From Microvelia longipes (Eukaryota; Arthropoda; Insecta; Hemiptera; Veliidae): 64,000 nucleotides of DNA. Shown here one piece after another: positions 43,844 through 56,290 of the stretch. The notes beneath the pieces were generated by a model, which had not been told where the DNA came from, ran no database searches, and was given only the letters and a program-made list of their open reading frames with translations. The stretch covers positions 40,457,127 to 40,521,126 of the forward strand of contig JACMZG010001908.1 in the NCBI GenBank assembly GCA_018340805.1. The letters are read 5' to 3'. The translations under genes were made by a program, and so were the position numbers. Numbering within the stretch: position 1 is the first letter of the stretch; each line of letters opens with the position of its first letter.

Positions 43844-46219
43844 CAGCGAGTCCCCCTTCCAGAAAATCCACCTCCCCTATTCATTCCCTCTATGACCTAA
43901 CCTCATAAGCTTATTTTCTTTAAAAATTCGCTGAAATACAAATTTTGGCCACATCATACATTTTCATAAAGAATGTTTTATATGATTGATTTTGTACTAA
44001 GTTCCGTACTGATTAAATCAAGTGTTCCAAAGATTTCGTGACACAAAAAAGCTCTCCCCCTTCATTTTTTTTGAGTTTACGTAATTTGCTTTCAAATTTT
44101 GCGAAACAAAATTCTGTTTTAGGGGGATTTTCATGCGATTAGGAATTATTTATTCTCTAAGTCTTATTGTCTGTTGTAAGACTCGTAAACTCTATAAAAA
44201 TTATTATTTATTGCAGTTCATTATTCTAAAGTTTCTTATGATAAAATTCAAACGCATTCTTCCTTAAAAGTCTTTTCGTAAAAACTTTTCTTTAAAACAA
44301 ATAATCTCCTATTATTTCATCGTCCTTAAATAAATTTTTATTTTATGTTCAACAACTTTTGTGAAAATGGCCAAATTCTCTGAATCCTGACTTGTTCTCA
44401 CTAAGACATAACATTTGATTTTTCAACTCCATTGTCCTTCTATGAATTTTCGGAAAATTTTAAAAATATTTGCATTGAAAACTTTGTCATAAAGTTTTGA
44501 AAGAAGTTTTCAAGGGAAACTTTTTAAGATTGAAAGCAGGTTGTCAAGGAGTTGTTCACGCGTGGCCGATTTTGTAGAATTCATAACAATGAATGAGATT
44601 TTAAATGGTACAATTGAAGTCTAGTAACTCCCTAACTTTACGTTAAGATTTTCTTTAAGTTTATACAGCTTTCTTAACGATTCACCCTTGTTTTTTCTTA
44701 CGAGCAAAATTCATTGTTTTAGAGGACATTAGAATTATTTTATTTATAAAATCTTTTTAACTTTTATATGCATCTGAAATAATATTTATATAGTCGCGGC
44801 AGAGAAAATTAAAAATGCGGCTTCAATTCAATTCATCATATTTTTATTATTTATGATAAATGAACCAAAAGTAATGTTTATTTAGGTTGAATATATTTTC
44901 ATTATGTACTTCAAATAATGTTATTATTATGTTATATAATCTTAATGAGGAATTTGTTCCTTAAGGAATTTCAGCTTTTGTGATTCAATTTATTAAGCAA
45001 AGTCACGAGTACATTAGCATCAGAAGAATATAAACTATTGGTTCCAATTTAAAGCCCAAAAAGAACACTTTCAAACGAGACCTGTTTCATTAAGATAGTT
45101 TGAGCCAAAGCCGTAATATTAGGCCTCAAAAATTGGCAAAAAACTCAAAACTTTGGTGTCAGAACTAAAAAGTGATTTTTAAAAATGAAGGAAGCTGCGT
45201 AGAAAAAAATAATACTAGGCTTTTTTGACAATCTATGGACAACCTATGGGCAACATCTCTGGATCACTTGAAATCGATTGATCCATAAAAGACATTGTTA
45301 ACTCATAATGTCTTAACATGTTAAGATCATGTTAACTTAAAATTATATCAAGAAAGTCAGCAGCCTCTTAAATATGTATGAGGTAAATAAAATTCAACCA
45401 CATTAAGTTTAAAGATTAATTGATAATGAATGATGATTTTTTCGAGAACGAATTCATACCGGAATATAGTGATATTGATACCAAATTTCTTAGGATTTAA
45501 TATAGAATTTAAATTTTAAATACTTTGTAAAAAGTTTCTAAAAGTGGTGCTAACTGAGAGCTACTGAGAGCTTTCATCATTAAATTACATTTAAAAATAA
45601 ATTTCTGAAATAGATTTTAAAAATACACATTTATATTTCATAAATTGTAAATTATAAAAATCATTGTATGTGGTGTTAAAAATCTTTTACTTTCTTTTTA
45701 TAATGCTGATGTATCAAAAAAGTTTCCCCTAGTGTACTGTTTCTAATTTTAAAAAAATTGTCAATTTCAATTAACTTACGCGGAAACATTTCAACCTATA
45801 TTTAAACCATAAGTTTTTTTTATCCCTTAAGACAATTGACTTCAGTCATTTTAAAGATTAGAAGGACATTGAATAGGAGGCAGAGACTTGGCTCTGTCAA
45901 CACCCCTACCAACTTAACTTCATCTTTAAATTGGACCATTAAATCTAAACAGAGAACCTCTCTGTCTCACTGCAACCAATTCATTATCTATCGCCATCTC
46001 AGTCTACTTTGAAACAATAAACACCAAGCCATCATTTAGACAATTCAGCAACTTCTTTTTTTGGAAATTTCAAATGAAAAAAAAATCTTAAAAAACTTTA
46101 TGAAAAAGTAAAAGATAATATTTTAACTTAAATAAACTCCTTTTCAATGTACTTACACTAATTTTTAAGGCTCTATAAAAGTATAGAGGTGTCTTACTCT
46201 TAGGGATTAAACAAAAAAA
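43842..46219. other. AT-rich DNA, nothing recognised
   Basis: No recognisable coding or repeat signal. Confidence 0.45.
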
Positions 46220-46340
46220 CAGAAGGCCGTGGACCTCATGGCGGTACACAGGGTCGCCACCAGGGGACGCTTTGCAGTCCCTACGGCTCTGCCGACAACA
46301 TTGTTGTCCAATATTAGGTTGTCGTATTAAGAGTCATCTT
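46220..46340 (+). other. Possible LINE endonuclease N-terminal scrap
   Basis: A G+C-rich patch in which one frame reads AVHRVATRGRFAVPTALPTT followed by LLSNIR and then a stop. Sequence like LPTxLLSNIRSL opens the endonuclease of several CR1/L2-type LINEs. Only about 30 residues are readable. Confidence 0.3.
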
Positions 46341-46640
46341 AAGGACACACTGCCACAATATTAGGGAATTTACAAATTTATCACTCATATGTATATGTAA
46401 ATCTATAAATTCATTTTTAATGCTGATAATTTTTTTTACCTTGCGTTTTTTTTCCTTTGTCTTATTTAGTAGTATAAACATATAATGGTTTTAGCCCGAA
46501 CTAATTATATTGGTTCTTAATATTTTTTATAGGTTTATGACGTCATAACCAATAAGGTTCTGTAGTTTCATATAATTGATCTGTGTACCAAGTTTCTATC
46601 TGATTCGAGAAGGCATACAAATGTTATTGTAAAAACAATG

Positions 46641-46669
46641 AATATATATAATATATATATATTATATAT

Positions 46670-46749
<80 letters not shown>

Positions 46750-46768
46750 TATATATAATATATATTAA
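46641..46768. repeat. (TA)n microsatellite
   Basis: Interrupted TA tract of about 128 bp, preceded by the repeat-like flank described for 29216-29502. Confidence 0.9.
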
Positions 46769-49700
46769 TATAATAAATAAATCTAATAAATCTATTCTTT
46801 TCAAAAACCGACTTCAATTCGCTAAAACTGCTGTTGAGGTCGCATATTTGTTTTTACAGACGTTAATATTATTTTTTAAAAAATTAGCTGTGTGATTGGG
46901 AATCTCCACGTTCATTTTATCGCAGTTTCCATTGGAAAAATTTGCGTTTTCTCTTTGGAGTTATTGCGAAGAGGCCCATTATCAATGTAAATTGCAATCA
47001 CATTTCTATCAAATAATACAATACTTGTACTCTCACTTGAATTTTCATGAATATATATTCATCCTTGTAAACTAAAAAGATATTCGTAATAAGACAGTTT
47101 CCAGTGTGCAATTTTAAAATATATAAGTTTCCTTTTTTCAACAAATTAAAGAGAGGTAAATAAAAGGACAGAATGGGACTCCTAATTTCAAGCAACATAT
47201 AAGTGAAAATGAAGGGATGAAAAGTTTTCAAAAAGATCCTGGGACTTCAATCATCAAGAGTAACATTCAAGGGCTTTTAAGTTTGAAAAGAACAGTTTTT
47301 TCTACTAATTACTAAACTTTTTGGGCCTCTCATGGTCATTCAGATCCATGAATAACTCTTGATGCTGTAGAAACACTAAGGACATAGAGTTCTATACTTT
47401 TGGTAAAATTTCCTACGCTTTTTGTTTAAAATCGATAGTAACATCTGCCTCGTAAGCTAAAATCCAAATATGCCTTCAATCCTCGGTTATTTTAAATCAC
47501 CTCTTTTTTTTAACTCTGAAAAAACTCAATATGAAAAAAAATCTAAACCCACTTATAATGTTTGGTTAAAAAAAAACAACAGTAAAAAATTATTTTCACA
47601 TCCCAGGGAAACCATGCTCACTATTTTTAAAGCGTAATAACGGCTCCTTTCTCTGACCGGCGGTAATGAACACCATTTTTTCAATCAAAACACTAGAAAA
47701 TAATTTTTGATACTTTCAAAAGAAATATTTTTTTATCCTTCAAAAAGGGTTATTAGAGTTTTTATTTTGAAACTAGCATTGATTCCCGAGCTTTGCTTGG
47801 CAAATAGTTTATTTACCTGACAACAGTTTTTAATTAGTCCAATAAGGACTAAAAAATAGAAGTTATTAACAGCTGTAACAGCATGAAAGTCCTTTCTTGA
47901 GCTTGTTTTTGTCTATTTTACGATTGTTACGCCATGCATTATGATTACTTGGGACTTAGTTCTTTGTTTCGATAAGTTGAAACTCAAAAATGAAAACCTT
48001 AAAGTTTGTAGTATCGAACTACAAACTACTAGTGCTTATATACAACAATTAAATTTTACTATATATAGCAAGTATCTACACTGTTGCATTATTATAGTGA
48101 AATAATTTATTTAGACTAAAGTGTTTATTTATTACTGTGATTATGACGAACTACTCCAGTGCTCATTTTTTGAATTCTAAATATTTATTTATTAATATCT
48201 CTCCAATAAATTTAGAGCTGTAAGCACTCAGAAAATAATTTTTACACAAACCATCTACTGCTATTCTAGCACGGATCAAGATAGTTTATAACTTACTGAC
48301 ATAGTTCATGACTCTGATATTTGGTCCAGATACTTTAAGTAGTTTTCGAGTTATAAGCAACCAAAATGTTCAACTTTTCTTATTTTTAATACATAGATTT
48401 ATAGATTATGAAGCATGAATAAGTGAATAGATAAGCATTGTACATTACTTCTTTGATTGAACTTTTCTTATTGTAGGTTCGCGAGTACTGATCAATCAGA
48501 TCAATCTGACTAAAGGCTTTTCAGTATGTTGTTCCCGGTTAGTAGGCAGAGTTACTCGGTGGGCGTCTCTCAACAATCAAGTTGGCTTTGCTGTTCTAAG
48601 TGACTGAAAAAAAGATGGGTTACTTGACTACCAATATTTTTGTCAGTTTTACCAATTTTTTATTTGTTTTAGCTTCTATTTTCGCCGTCGTGAAAGAAAC
48701 GTACGATGTGGTCAGTTACTTTTAGTTGATTAATCAAATTTAGCAATAATCAGATAGAATGAAGCCTGGAGTTGTAGACTTAATGATCAAGTAGATTAAC
48801 AAAAATCAACATAAGACAAAGATAAACAAGATAACACGCATAACAATAATGACAGGATTTTAAAAGTAGTGACGAGTACATCAAAGCGTAAACAAATGCA
48901 AGCACGCTGTTGATAAAAGATTACACCGGAAACCCTGAGGTTACCTAACACTAATCTCAAAGAAAGAGATCATAAAGAGTTCGCCAACTTAACTCTGATC
49001 ACTAAGGTGGTAGTAAACAGTAAAATTAGCCGCCATGAGATTGACCAATTTAGATTCAACTTTCTTCGCGAACACACCCGTAGATTCTTTGAAAAGTGCC
49101 TGAAATAGGAATTATTGCTTTCATTTTTTCTTTTTTTAATATGAAGATTCATTCTTTCCTGCATACGGAAATGCCCTCGTAACGACATAAAATGCATGAT
49201 GAACCTTCTATTGCTTCCTACTAAATCAAGATAATAGTCATAATCTTGATTTAGTCAATATTAAATTTATTTTTGTCGTCTTCTTCTTGAGTTATGAATC
49301 TTAAGATTGTTTTTGCTACTCTCCAATCATCTCTGCTCTTGGTTATTGTTTCAAACGTTAAAAGCTGGAGTTCTGACTTTAAAAAATAGAAAATAGTAAT
49401 TTTATGTTTTGTTAATCTTAGAATTTTTCTTTCTTTTGGAATAAAGCTGCTGATTACGATTGTATATTGTATAGTAATGCATACATTTTAGCAAATTTCC
49501 TTTGGGAATTTTCAAAGTAGTTTCTTTTATAAATTTAATAAATCTGTGCAAACATTTTTTGTCTAAAACTAAATTTTTTAACATTTGAAGATGCCATGAT
49601 CATTTCTGACTGGTCCATAGTCTTATGTGGGCACCTTATGTTATCAAGAAAAGGAAAAGTAAAGAGAACATGGTTAGATGCAACTACATTCATTAGCTAT

Positions 49701-50865
49701 CCTTTAAACCAATTTATTGAATATGCCGTGTTAATACAATCTGAAATTATTACTTTCTGCTGACCAACTATTTGCGTTTTCTTAGGCCAAAAATTCCACA
49801 TTAACAAACTATTAAAAAATGCGGTCTTAAAATATTATTATTTTTTATTTATTTTGTTTGTTCAAGTTTTTATATGTGATGTGTTTATTATTTTACTTTA
49901 ACTAATAAATAAATAATAGTAATAAATGTAACTTAGTATATCATTAGTCATGAAACTAAAATCTCTTCAGCTAAACTGATATATTCTTTTGGGTAATTTA
50001 TCTTTTGACGAAGTTCGTCTTTAATTTTTATGTTTGCCTTTGCGGTGTAACTAATCTTTTTAATTTTCCATTACACCTGAGAGAAGCATAAAGTAAGTAC
50101 GGCTATAATTCTTATCCCCCTGAGAATAAGGTGGCTGAGGCTGAGGGTTAAAGACCTCATGTATAGCTGTTGGTTCTGTTTTCATAAGCAACCTTCTACC
50201 CTTCACTGTGTTTACATAACAAGTTACAAATGAGCCTAAACCCTTCTATCCTGGCAACAAAAAACTGTTTCAACCCAACAAATTTTTTGTTTATGAAATG
50301 TTGTTTATGTCAAAATGATGAGATGTGCGAGGTGTTCGTTAGTAGTGTCACGTGATTGCTTTGCATTTAGTAGAAGTTTTCAAGCTTCCTCTGGTAGATT
50401 AATATTTGTTTAAAACATGTATAACATATGTTTAAATAAATAAACAAAGGATGGTCTTCCGGTAACAAATGCGATGTGTCAAATTTCTTTTACAGTAATT
50501 TCTTGTGAACTGTAAACCTGTTTGAAAATGGGAAAACAGAGGACTGCGCCTATGTGTTATATTAAGCTAGTCCGTGAGGAGGTTTCAAGTGGTCCGTGAG
50601 AAGGCTTCAAGTGGTCCGCGGAACAATGTCCAACGAATAAATGAAATCATGTAACTTTTCACAGGCAACTGATTGGTAGTCTCTAGACTTGATAGGAGCC
50701 CGCTTATTTTGATTCTTAGACATTTGAATTAATTTATGGCTACATAAAGTAGTTTTAGCCCAATTTTTACAATTTACTAAAATAAATTCACAAATATAAA
50801 ATATAATTAATTGCAATATGCGTGATGTTATTAATCAACAATTTTTTTAAAATGACTTCACAAAC
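46769..50865. other. AT-rich DNA with minor repeats
   Basis: A perfect 13-bp-arm hairpin at 49220-49255 (ACTAAATCAAGAT / ATCTTGATTTAGT). At 50569-50623 a unit of about 25 bp containing TTCAAGTGGTCCGTGAGAAGG occurs in 2.3 copies. Otherwise nothing recognised. Confidence 0.45.
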
Positions 50866-51170
50866 ATTTTAAAAAATCACAAAAATCTTCAAAAGTGTTT
50901 AGATCTGGCTGAAATGTTTTACACATGTACTATGTATGGTTAATACAAATACGAAGTAACATTTTATTATCAGTGTTAGTTTCGGTGTTATTGATTGACA
51001 ATTATGATATATGTTTTTTTATTAATACATTTGAAAATTTGCTTACATAGTGGCAGTATACCTCTTATATAAACTAGTATTATGACGATCTTATAAAGGG
51101 CAACAACCATTTGGCCGCGAAGCGGCCACAGGAAGGCCCTTAGCACCGACGCCGCGTTTTTTCTTTGCTT
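50866..51170 (+). repeat. 5S-core repeat relative with a different 3' end
   Basis: Middle landmarks match the main family (AAAAATCTTCAAAAGTG, ACATGTACTATGTATGG, TTTTATTATCAGTGTTAGTT, ATTGATTGACAATTATG). The end is instead TTTGGCCGCGAAGCGGCCAC and GACGCCGCGTTTTTTCTTTG. GGCCGC/GCGGCC forms a small hairpin. The 5S-like block is absent. Confidence 0.55.
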
Positions 51171-52076
51171 TTATTACACTCAACCACTATCTCCATTAAG
51201 CTAAAGATGTACTTTACTTAATTTGTAGAGACTAACATGTCTTAGCAAATAAAGAACTATTTGTTAATATAGGTAAAAACCGTTTAAAATTTAATTTAAC
51301 AATATTATTATTCATACTGGAGGTCACAAATTTTCAAAATCAAATTACTAGTATAATAAGAATTACAGATAATACAAATAAGTTAATCATTTAAATTATG
51401 AGTTAAATCTGGGGGCACGGCAGTCTAGCAAGTCTAGCAGTCACTAGTGTACCATCCTTTACAGGAAGCATCTCGAAGCTATTTTCACCCCCTCGTATCT
51501 TTGTATTTAGGACATTAAAATATATAATTTTAATATTAACTAAAAGCTCTTGTTGAGCTGACCCATCTACTGAATTTCATATCTTTACCATTCACAGGTT
51601 TCGAGATATAATGGCTCAAAGTTAGGTAGTTTTGACACTCACTCACTTACTCATCGAAATTTTAAGGCACTTCCAGCAATCTCAGGCACTTGAAATTTGG
51701 TATATACATAAATTTTGATGAAAAAACCAATGAAAAATTATCAAAATATAAAATTTTTAGTTCCTTCTACTTAATAGGTTCTACCAAGTTGAAAGGTAAT
51801 CCTAACCTTTATTTACGTATAAAGAAACGTTTTGTCAACTAGCGCTACCCAGTAGAGCTCACCAAAACTAAGAATATCGAGAGTTTTTTTTTTTTTTGAC
51901 AGAACATGAATAATTTAATAAAAATGTTTTTATGCAATTTATCCATTGTTTAAGTTAAGAAAATGGAACTTTTTTGTAATAAATGGTGTAATATGCGATA
52001 ACTAATTATAATTTAATAATATTTCTTGGCGTATTTTTGAAAGGAATAATGTTCAAGCTTACAAAAAGGAATGAAA
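51171..52076. other. Possible unclassified repeat; no gene
   Basis: 51410-51890 has features common in insect dispersed repeats (GGGGGCACGGCAG start, TTCGAGATATAATGGCTCAA, CTCAGGCACTTGAAATTTGG, long T run at 51886-51898), but no second copy lies in this window. Confidence 0.3.
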
Positions 52077-52468
52077 TTACAACAACACATGCCTGTAAAA
52101 AAGAGCTAAGTCTAGCGTAAAACGTTGTGAGATCATTGAATAAGTCGAAGGTTCCCAATAATGCTTGTAAATATACGAGGCCTTGGCGGTTTCACTTTGT
52201 GACTTGGCAATCATGCAGCAGGTAGTGTGGTACTAAACAGCTTGCAAAAAGTGGAGACATACACTATAATAGTATATTCAGCCTATTTAATACTTATTAT
52301 GCATTTCTGTGTGTGCTGGGTAATGGCCAAGTCACAAAATAAAACCACCAAGACCTTATATATTTACAAGAATTATTGGAAACCTACGACTTGGCTTCTT
52401 CAATTATCTCACAACTTTTTACGCTTGACTTGGCTTTTTTTTTACACGCATGTGTTTTGTTGTGATTT
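52077..52468. mobile_element. Foldback/MITE-like element with about 145-bp inverted arms
   Basis: The left arm 52077-52223 (ACAACACATGCCTGTAAAAA, GCGTAAAACGTTGTGAGAT, GTGACTTGGCAAT) is matched in reverse by 52315-52467 (ATGGCCAAGTCACAAAATAA, CTCACAACTTTTTACGCTTG, TTTACACGCATGTGTTTTGT) at about 80% by eye. A loop of about 95 bp lies between. The open frame across the right arm is incidental. No target duplication was confirmed. Confidence 0.75.
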
Positions 52469-53160
52469 ATATTTATCAATAACTCTTTAAATCCGTTTTA
52501 ATTCTTTAAAACAAAACACCGCAATATTACTGTTTTATTTCGAAAATTGACGAAAGTATAACAAACTTTCCGGTTCATATTTATATAAGTCCTGTAAAGA
52601 TTCTATTGTAATTGTGAATGATGTTTACTAATACAGAAGAAGGTATTAGGGGGGGGGGACTTATTTTAAACCTTTTTAATAAGATAAAGAGCAGGAAAAG
52701 TCAGGTATATTTAAAAATTCCCAGTAAGAAAAATGTTGCAATTTAAATCCTTCTGAGTTAGGTTTCTATGGAATAATAACAAATTCCTGAAGCTTTTTCT
52801 TCTTAGACACCCTATTATCATTTTCTGATATTAGATAATATCAGAATTATTCAATCTGATAATTAAAGTTGTCTTAATACCTCTCTGGTTGTAAAATATT
52901 CAAATCCCATAATTCTACCTAAATATGTTTTGCCATGAAAAATTTGCTAAGACATTGTTATAAAACTTGTACTATATTTAATTAATTATGTTTGGTATAA
53001 CTTTTAGTAACGCTACAAGTTATTTATATTTTCAGGAACATGTGGTTAGAATTTAGTATAACCAAGGACAAGTGTCCTTCAACAAAGTCCCTTTCATAAA
53101 ATACTAGCGAGAAGGTCTAATCTAGTTAACTATTATTACTTGAATAGGCAAGTTTACTCT
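52469..53160. other. AT-rich DNA, nothing recognised
   Basis: A G run at 52650-52659 and a short inverted pair CTGATATTAGATAATATCAG at 52836-52855; otherwise nothing. Confidence 0.4.
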
Positions 53161-53300
53161 TCTCCGGGGAGGCACTACGCTGCCCCTTTATAACAGCAAC
53201 GTTCCCTCTAGGCCGGTATACTGCCGCCCCCACATAAGGTGAAATTCACAAGAGTACTTAACCACCAGACTGGAACCTATTACAGTCCCTCCTACATTTT
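53161..53300 (-). repeat. G+C-rich island, possible SINE or LINE 3' UTR
   Basis: In minus orientation it reads GTAGGAGGGACTGTAATAGG, CTGGTGGTTAAGTACTC (A-box-like) and ATGTGGGGGCGGCAGTATAC. No B box, no tail and no second copy in the window. Confidence 0.3.
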
Positions 53301-53577
53301 ATTTACTGCAGAATAACTTTATGAAAAATAATTTTCACCTTTTATTTTTATTAATATGGTGGTTTTTATTAAAAACATTTCCTCCTTAGGATTCAGTTTT
53401 AATTTATTAATGCATTAACCTTGGATTCTATAAATAGATATTTGCATTACAAAGAAATTCTAAATAAAGATGGTTTTTTAGATAAAATATTTTGAATTTG
53501 CTGAGTGCTTTTTAAATCTTCTCTTTGCATGGGATCTTCATATGTAGCGCTATACATGCTCATAGATTAAATTCAAT

Positions 53578-53690
53578 TTTTACTTTTCGTCGTCTACTAG
53601 AGTAGGTTTAAAGGAAAAGTATTGTGTTCAGCCTAAAAACCTGAAACCAAGATTGTATCATAATTATCCGTATCATGCGTTTGTATACCG
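53578..53690 (+). repeat. 5S-core dispersed repeat, 5' end fragment, copy 11
   Basis: TACTTTTCGTCGTCTACTAG, GGTTTAAAGGAAAAGTATTG, TGAAACCAAGATTGTATC and ATAATTATCCGTATCATGCG match the first 110 bases of the complete copies. Confidence 0.6.
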
Positions 53691-53745
53691 TTTTGACTGG
53701 CCAACGGGTAGAATGCATCTTGATGTTATTTTAGCATGGTAAAAT

Positions 53746-54255
53746 CAAGGATCTTGAATAAAGGGGATGACGCACTAAGTCGATTTGCCATACAAACAAG
53801 TGACCCCATCGAAAACCAGAAATAGAGAGATTCACGAAACAACGTCAAAAAACCAACTGCACATGCTTGTACAAACTGCGCATGCTTACAATTCTTAAAA
53901 CAGCGCAGGTCTTAAAATTTAGAGGCAAACTTACGTCACAATGGTTTCCATTGTTTATTGCTTGATAACAAAACACGCTTAAATTATCACTCACTGAAGA
54001 GGCAAAGTACATTCCAAAATTTAAAATTATATAAGCACAAATGACTTAACAAGCACCACAAATGTAACAATCACGAGAAGCACAGAAGAAAGTTGAGAAG
54101 CAAACTCGACAACCTTGCTACATAACCTGCGTTTGGCGCTTTTTTCATTATATTCAAGGGGAAGGGTAAGTTTGCTTCTAATCTCTATCTCATACAACTT
54201 CCATGGGGTCGGAAAAAGTTCCTTAATGCGTTCATCCTTTATTCAAGATCCTTGG
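53746..54255. mobile_element. Non-autonomous hAT-type element (MITE)
   Basis: Terminal inverted repeats of about 33 bp: CAAGGATCTTGAATAAAGG, GGATGACGCACTAAG on the left; CTTAATGCGTTCATCC, TTTATTCAAGATCCTTG on the right. GGTAAAAT occurs just outside both ends (53738-53745 and 54256-54263), an 8-bp target duplication as made by hAT transposases; one extra G sits before the right copy. The 510-bp interior encodes no transposase, so mobility would have needed a partner elsewhere. Confidence 0.8.
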
Positions 54256-54297
54256 GGTAAAATATAGGAATTTTAGCAAGGATAGAGAGGAATTCAG

Positions 54298-54430
54298 CCG
54301 CCTTTGTGGTCAAGGCTGCTTAAGCGTTAGAACTATAACCTTAGAATGATACTAATATAGAAGAAGCATGTGACCGTAAACACAATGTAATTCTACTGAT
54401 AACCCGAAAGCCGGTTCACTGGTGGTCATA
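54298..54430 (+). repeat. tRNA-like-headed repeat, inverted partner of 56283-56362
   Basis: GCCGCCTTTGTGGTCAAGGC and TTAAGCGTTAG look like a degenerate SINE A-box head. From 54331 on (AACTATAACCTTAGAATGAT, AGAAGAAGCA, ACTGATAACCCGAAAGCCGG, TTCACTGGTGGTCAT) it is the reverse complement of 56283-56362 apart from about 20 extra bases. Confidence 0.6.
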
Positions 54431-54725
54431 CGTAGGGGTACCGCACTCTAACAACAAAACATTATTTTAAAAATGTGTCATAAATATCCATTAATGAAGA
54501 ACGATCGTAAAGAACAAATATAATAACTTAAAAACCCTGCTGAGTATTTAATAAAACCGGTCTTAGATGGCAAAAGGGGGCGGGATACAAAATCTACATT
54601 TAGTTGACGAGGACTACTTTTAAATGATTTTAATTAAAAACGTTAAACTACAATTTAAAATCCTTAAAATATTGTAATGCACCGATATATATATATAAGT
54701 ATTTTATGAATAATCAAATATTAAT

Positions 54726-54726
<1 letters not shown>

Positions 54727-54771
<45 letters not shown>
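54727..54771 (-). repeat. (TTA)n tail of the minus-strand LINE
   Basis: About 15 TAA units on the plus strand; in the element's own orientation, a TTA tail at its 3' end. Confidence 0.85.
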
Positions 54772-54929
54772 TGTTTTATTTGTGGAGATAATTCACTGTA
54801 TATACAAACGTCAAAAATTATAAGAGATATTATTATACATAAAAAAAATTACAATTATTTACATATCACAAAAAATCTAGTTTAAAATAATCTTCTGTAG
54901 AGTACAATGGATTTTATATTAAAAAGCTT

Positions 54930-56290
54930 TTTTACTTTTTTACAAAATATTTTAAAGCATACTTCTTATTTCGGTTTAATTGCATTAAAAACTTAATTCC
55001 TAGTAATACCTTGCCCTACTCTGGGACTTTTTAGCCTATGTGTGGTTTATAAGTAAATTATTTTTATTTCTTGTGCTATACAAGTGGTTATTTTTATTTA
55101 ACAAAAGTTCATTACTTTTAATGTGCTTTAAACTCTAGTATATGTTCAGACAATAGAAAGTTAAAATATTCTGCTTAATAAAAAGTTCTTTACAGTGAGA
55201 GTTCCTTTTAACACCAGACAAAATTCTTACAGCACTTTTTTGTTTGATAAAAATCTCCTGTGACTCGGCATGTCCCCAAAGGAGGATTCCATAAATAATA
55301 TGGCTCTCTACGAGTGCATGATAAGCCGATTTCATTGACTCTTGTGGGAGATATTTTCTTAAACAAGTAAATAAAAATATTTGCGAAGAAAGTTTGCTTT
55401 GAACATTACTGATGTGAGGCTTCCAAGGTGAGCTTGTTGTCGAGGTTAATCCGAGAAACTTGATCGTACTAGGTTGTACCATTGTTAAAGAGAAGGTCAT
55501 CGTTTGAGTTTTTTCTCCATTTAGAAAAAACCATTCATTGAATGCCAGTCTTAGTTTGTTCGATGTGCGTTTTTTAACGAAACTCTACCACTTTGGGGAC
55601 ATTTTCTTTATAAACGATGCTGGTATATCATCACAGTAGCCAACTCTTATCTCCTGGTTTTGGATAGTAGTTTGCTCATGAATGTGTGGTAGTCATTAGC
55701 TATGATAAGGAAGAGAGTTCCGCCTAAATTACTACCCTGCGGTACTCCGAGACGAACAGGTAAGTATTCAGAGTCTATATCACTAATACTAACATATTGT
55801 AATCTATTACTCAAATAACTTTCAATTAACTTGTATGCTATACCTGTTTATCTTGTAATGTTTTAGTTAGCTAAAGTACATCATGAGGCACCAAGTCAAA
55901 TGCTTTACTCAGATCACAACATGCCAGAAGAGTGCATTCCTTATCTTCAAAACCCTCAATGATCGAGTTGACAAGCAGATAATACAGCATCAATCGTGGA
56001 TTTCCACAATTCATATACCAAATTGTGATTTACTGAATAAATTATTTTTCTCAAAAACTTGTGTATTTCTTTATTCATGATAATTTCCAATACTTTAGAT
56101 ACTATTGGGATTATAGCAATAGGTCTGTACCTGCCTGGGTCGGCTTTGTCACCTTTTTTAAATATTGGAATAACTCTAGTAATTTTAAAAGCATAAAATA
56201 GAACATAATCATTCAGCAACCGGAAGTATTACCAACTTTTTTATAAGAACATTGTATATTGTCAGAGTGGCAGCATTACTTAAGGCCACC
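54930..56290 (-). pseudogene. LINE reverse transcriptase with YCDD variant
   Basis: Minus strand from 56290: LTIYNVLIKKL, ITRVIPIFKKGDKADPGRYR and PIAIIPIVSKVLE (RT 1-2), ALLACCDLSKAFDLVPHDVL-like reading at 55900 (motif A), VRLGVPQGSNLGGTLFLI at 55760 (motif B), GYCDDIPASFI at 55620 where YADD is expected, LRLAFNEWFFLNGEKTQTM, IKFLGLTSTTSSPWKPHI (thumb), SAYHALVESHIIYGILLWGH and SAVRILSGVKRNSHCKELFI, then a NHLYSTRNKNNLLINHT-like end near 55000. Four or five frameshifts and a stop after the active site (55600) inactivate it. Cysteine for alanine in YADD may be a mutation of this dead copy. Confidence 0.85.

Larger units (their letters stand above)
54727..56290 (-). mobile_element. 5'-truncated CR1/Jockey-type LINE
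   Basis: RT fingers to C-terminus plus 3' UTR and (TTA)n tail. Endonuclease and ORF1 are missing. The break at about 56290 abuts the repeat listed at 56283-56400. Confidence 0.8.

Noticed and set aside
46568..46804. 78-codon minus frame
   Set aside because: Most of it is TA dinucleotide repeat.
52227..52490. 87-codon protein
   Set aside because: It lies across the loop and right arm of an inverted-repeat element; composition follows the arm sequence.
55883..56080. 65-codon plus-strand frame
   Set aside because: It is antisense to the RT motif A region of the minus-strand LINE.
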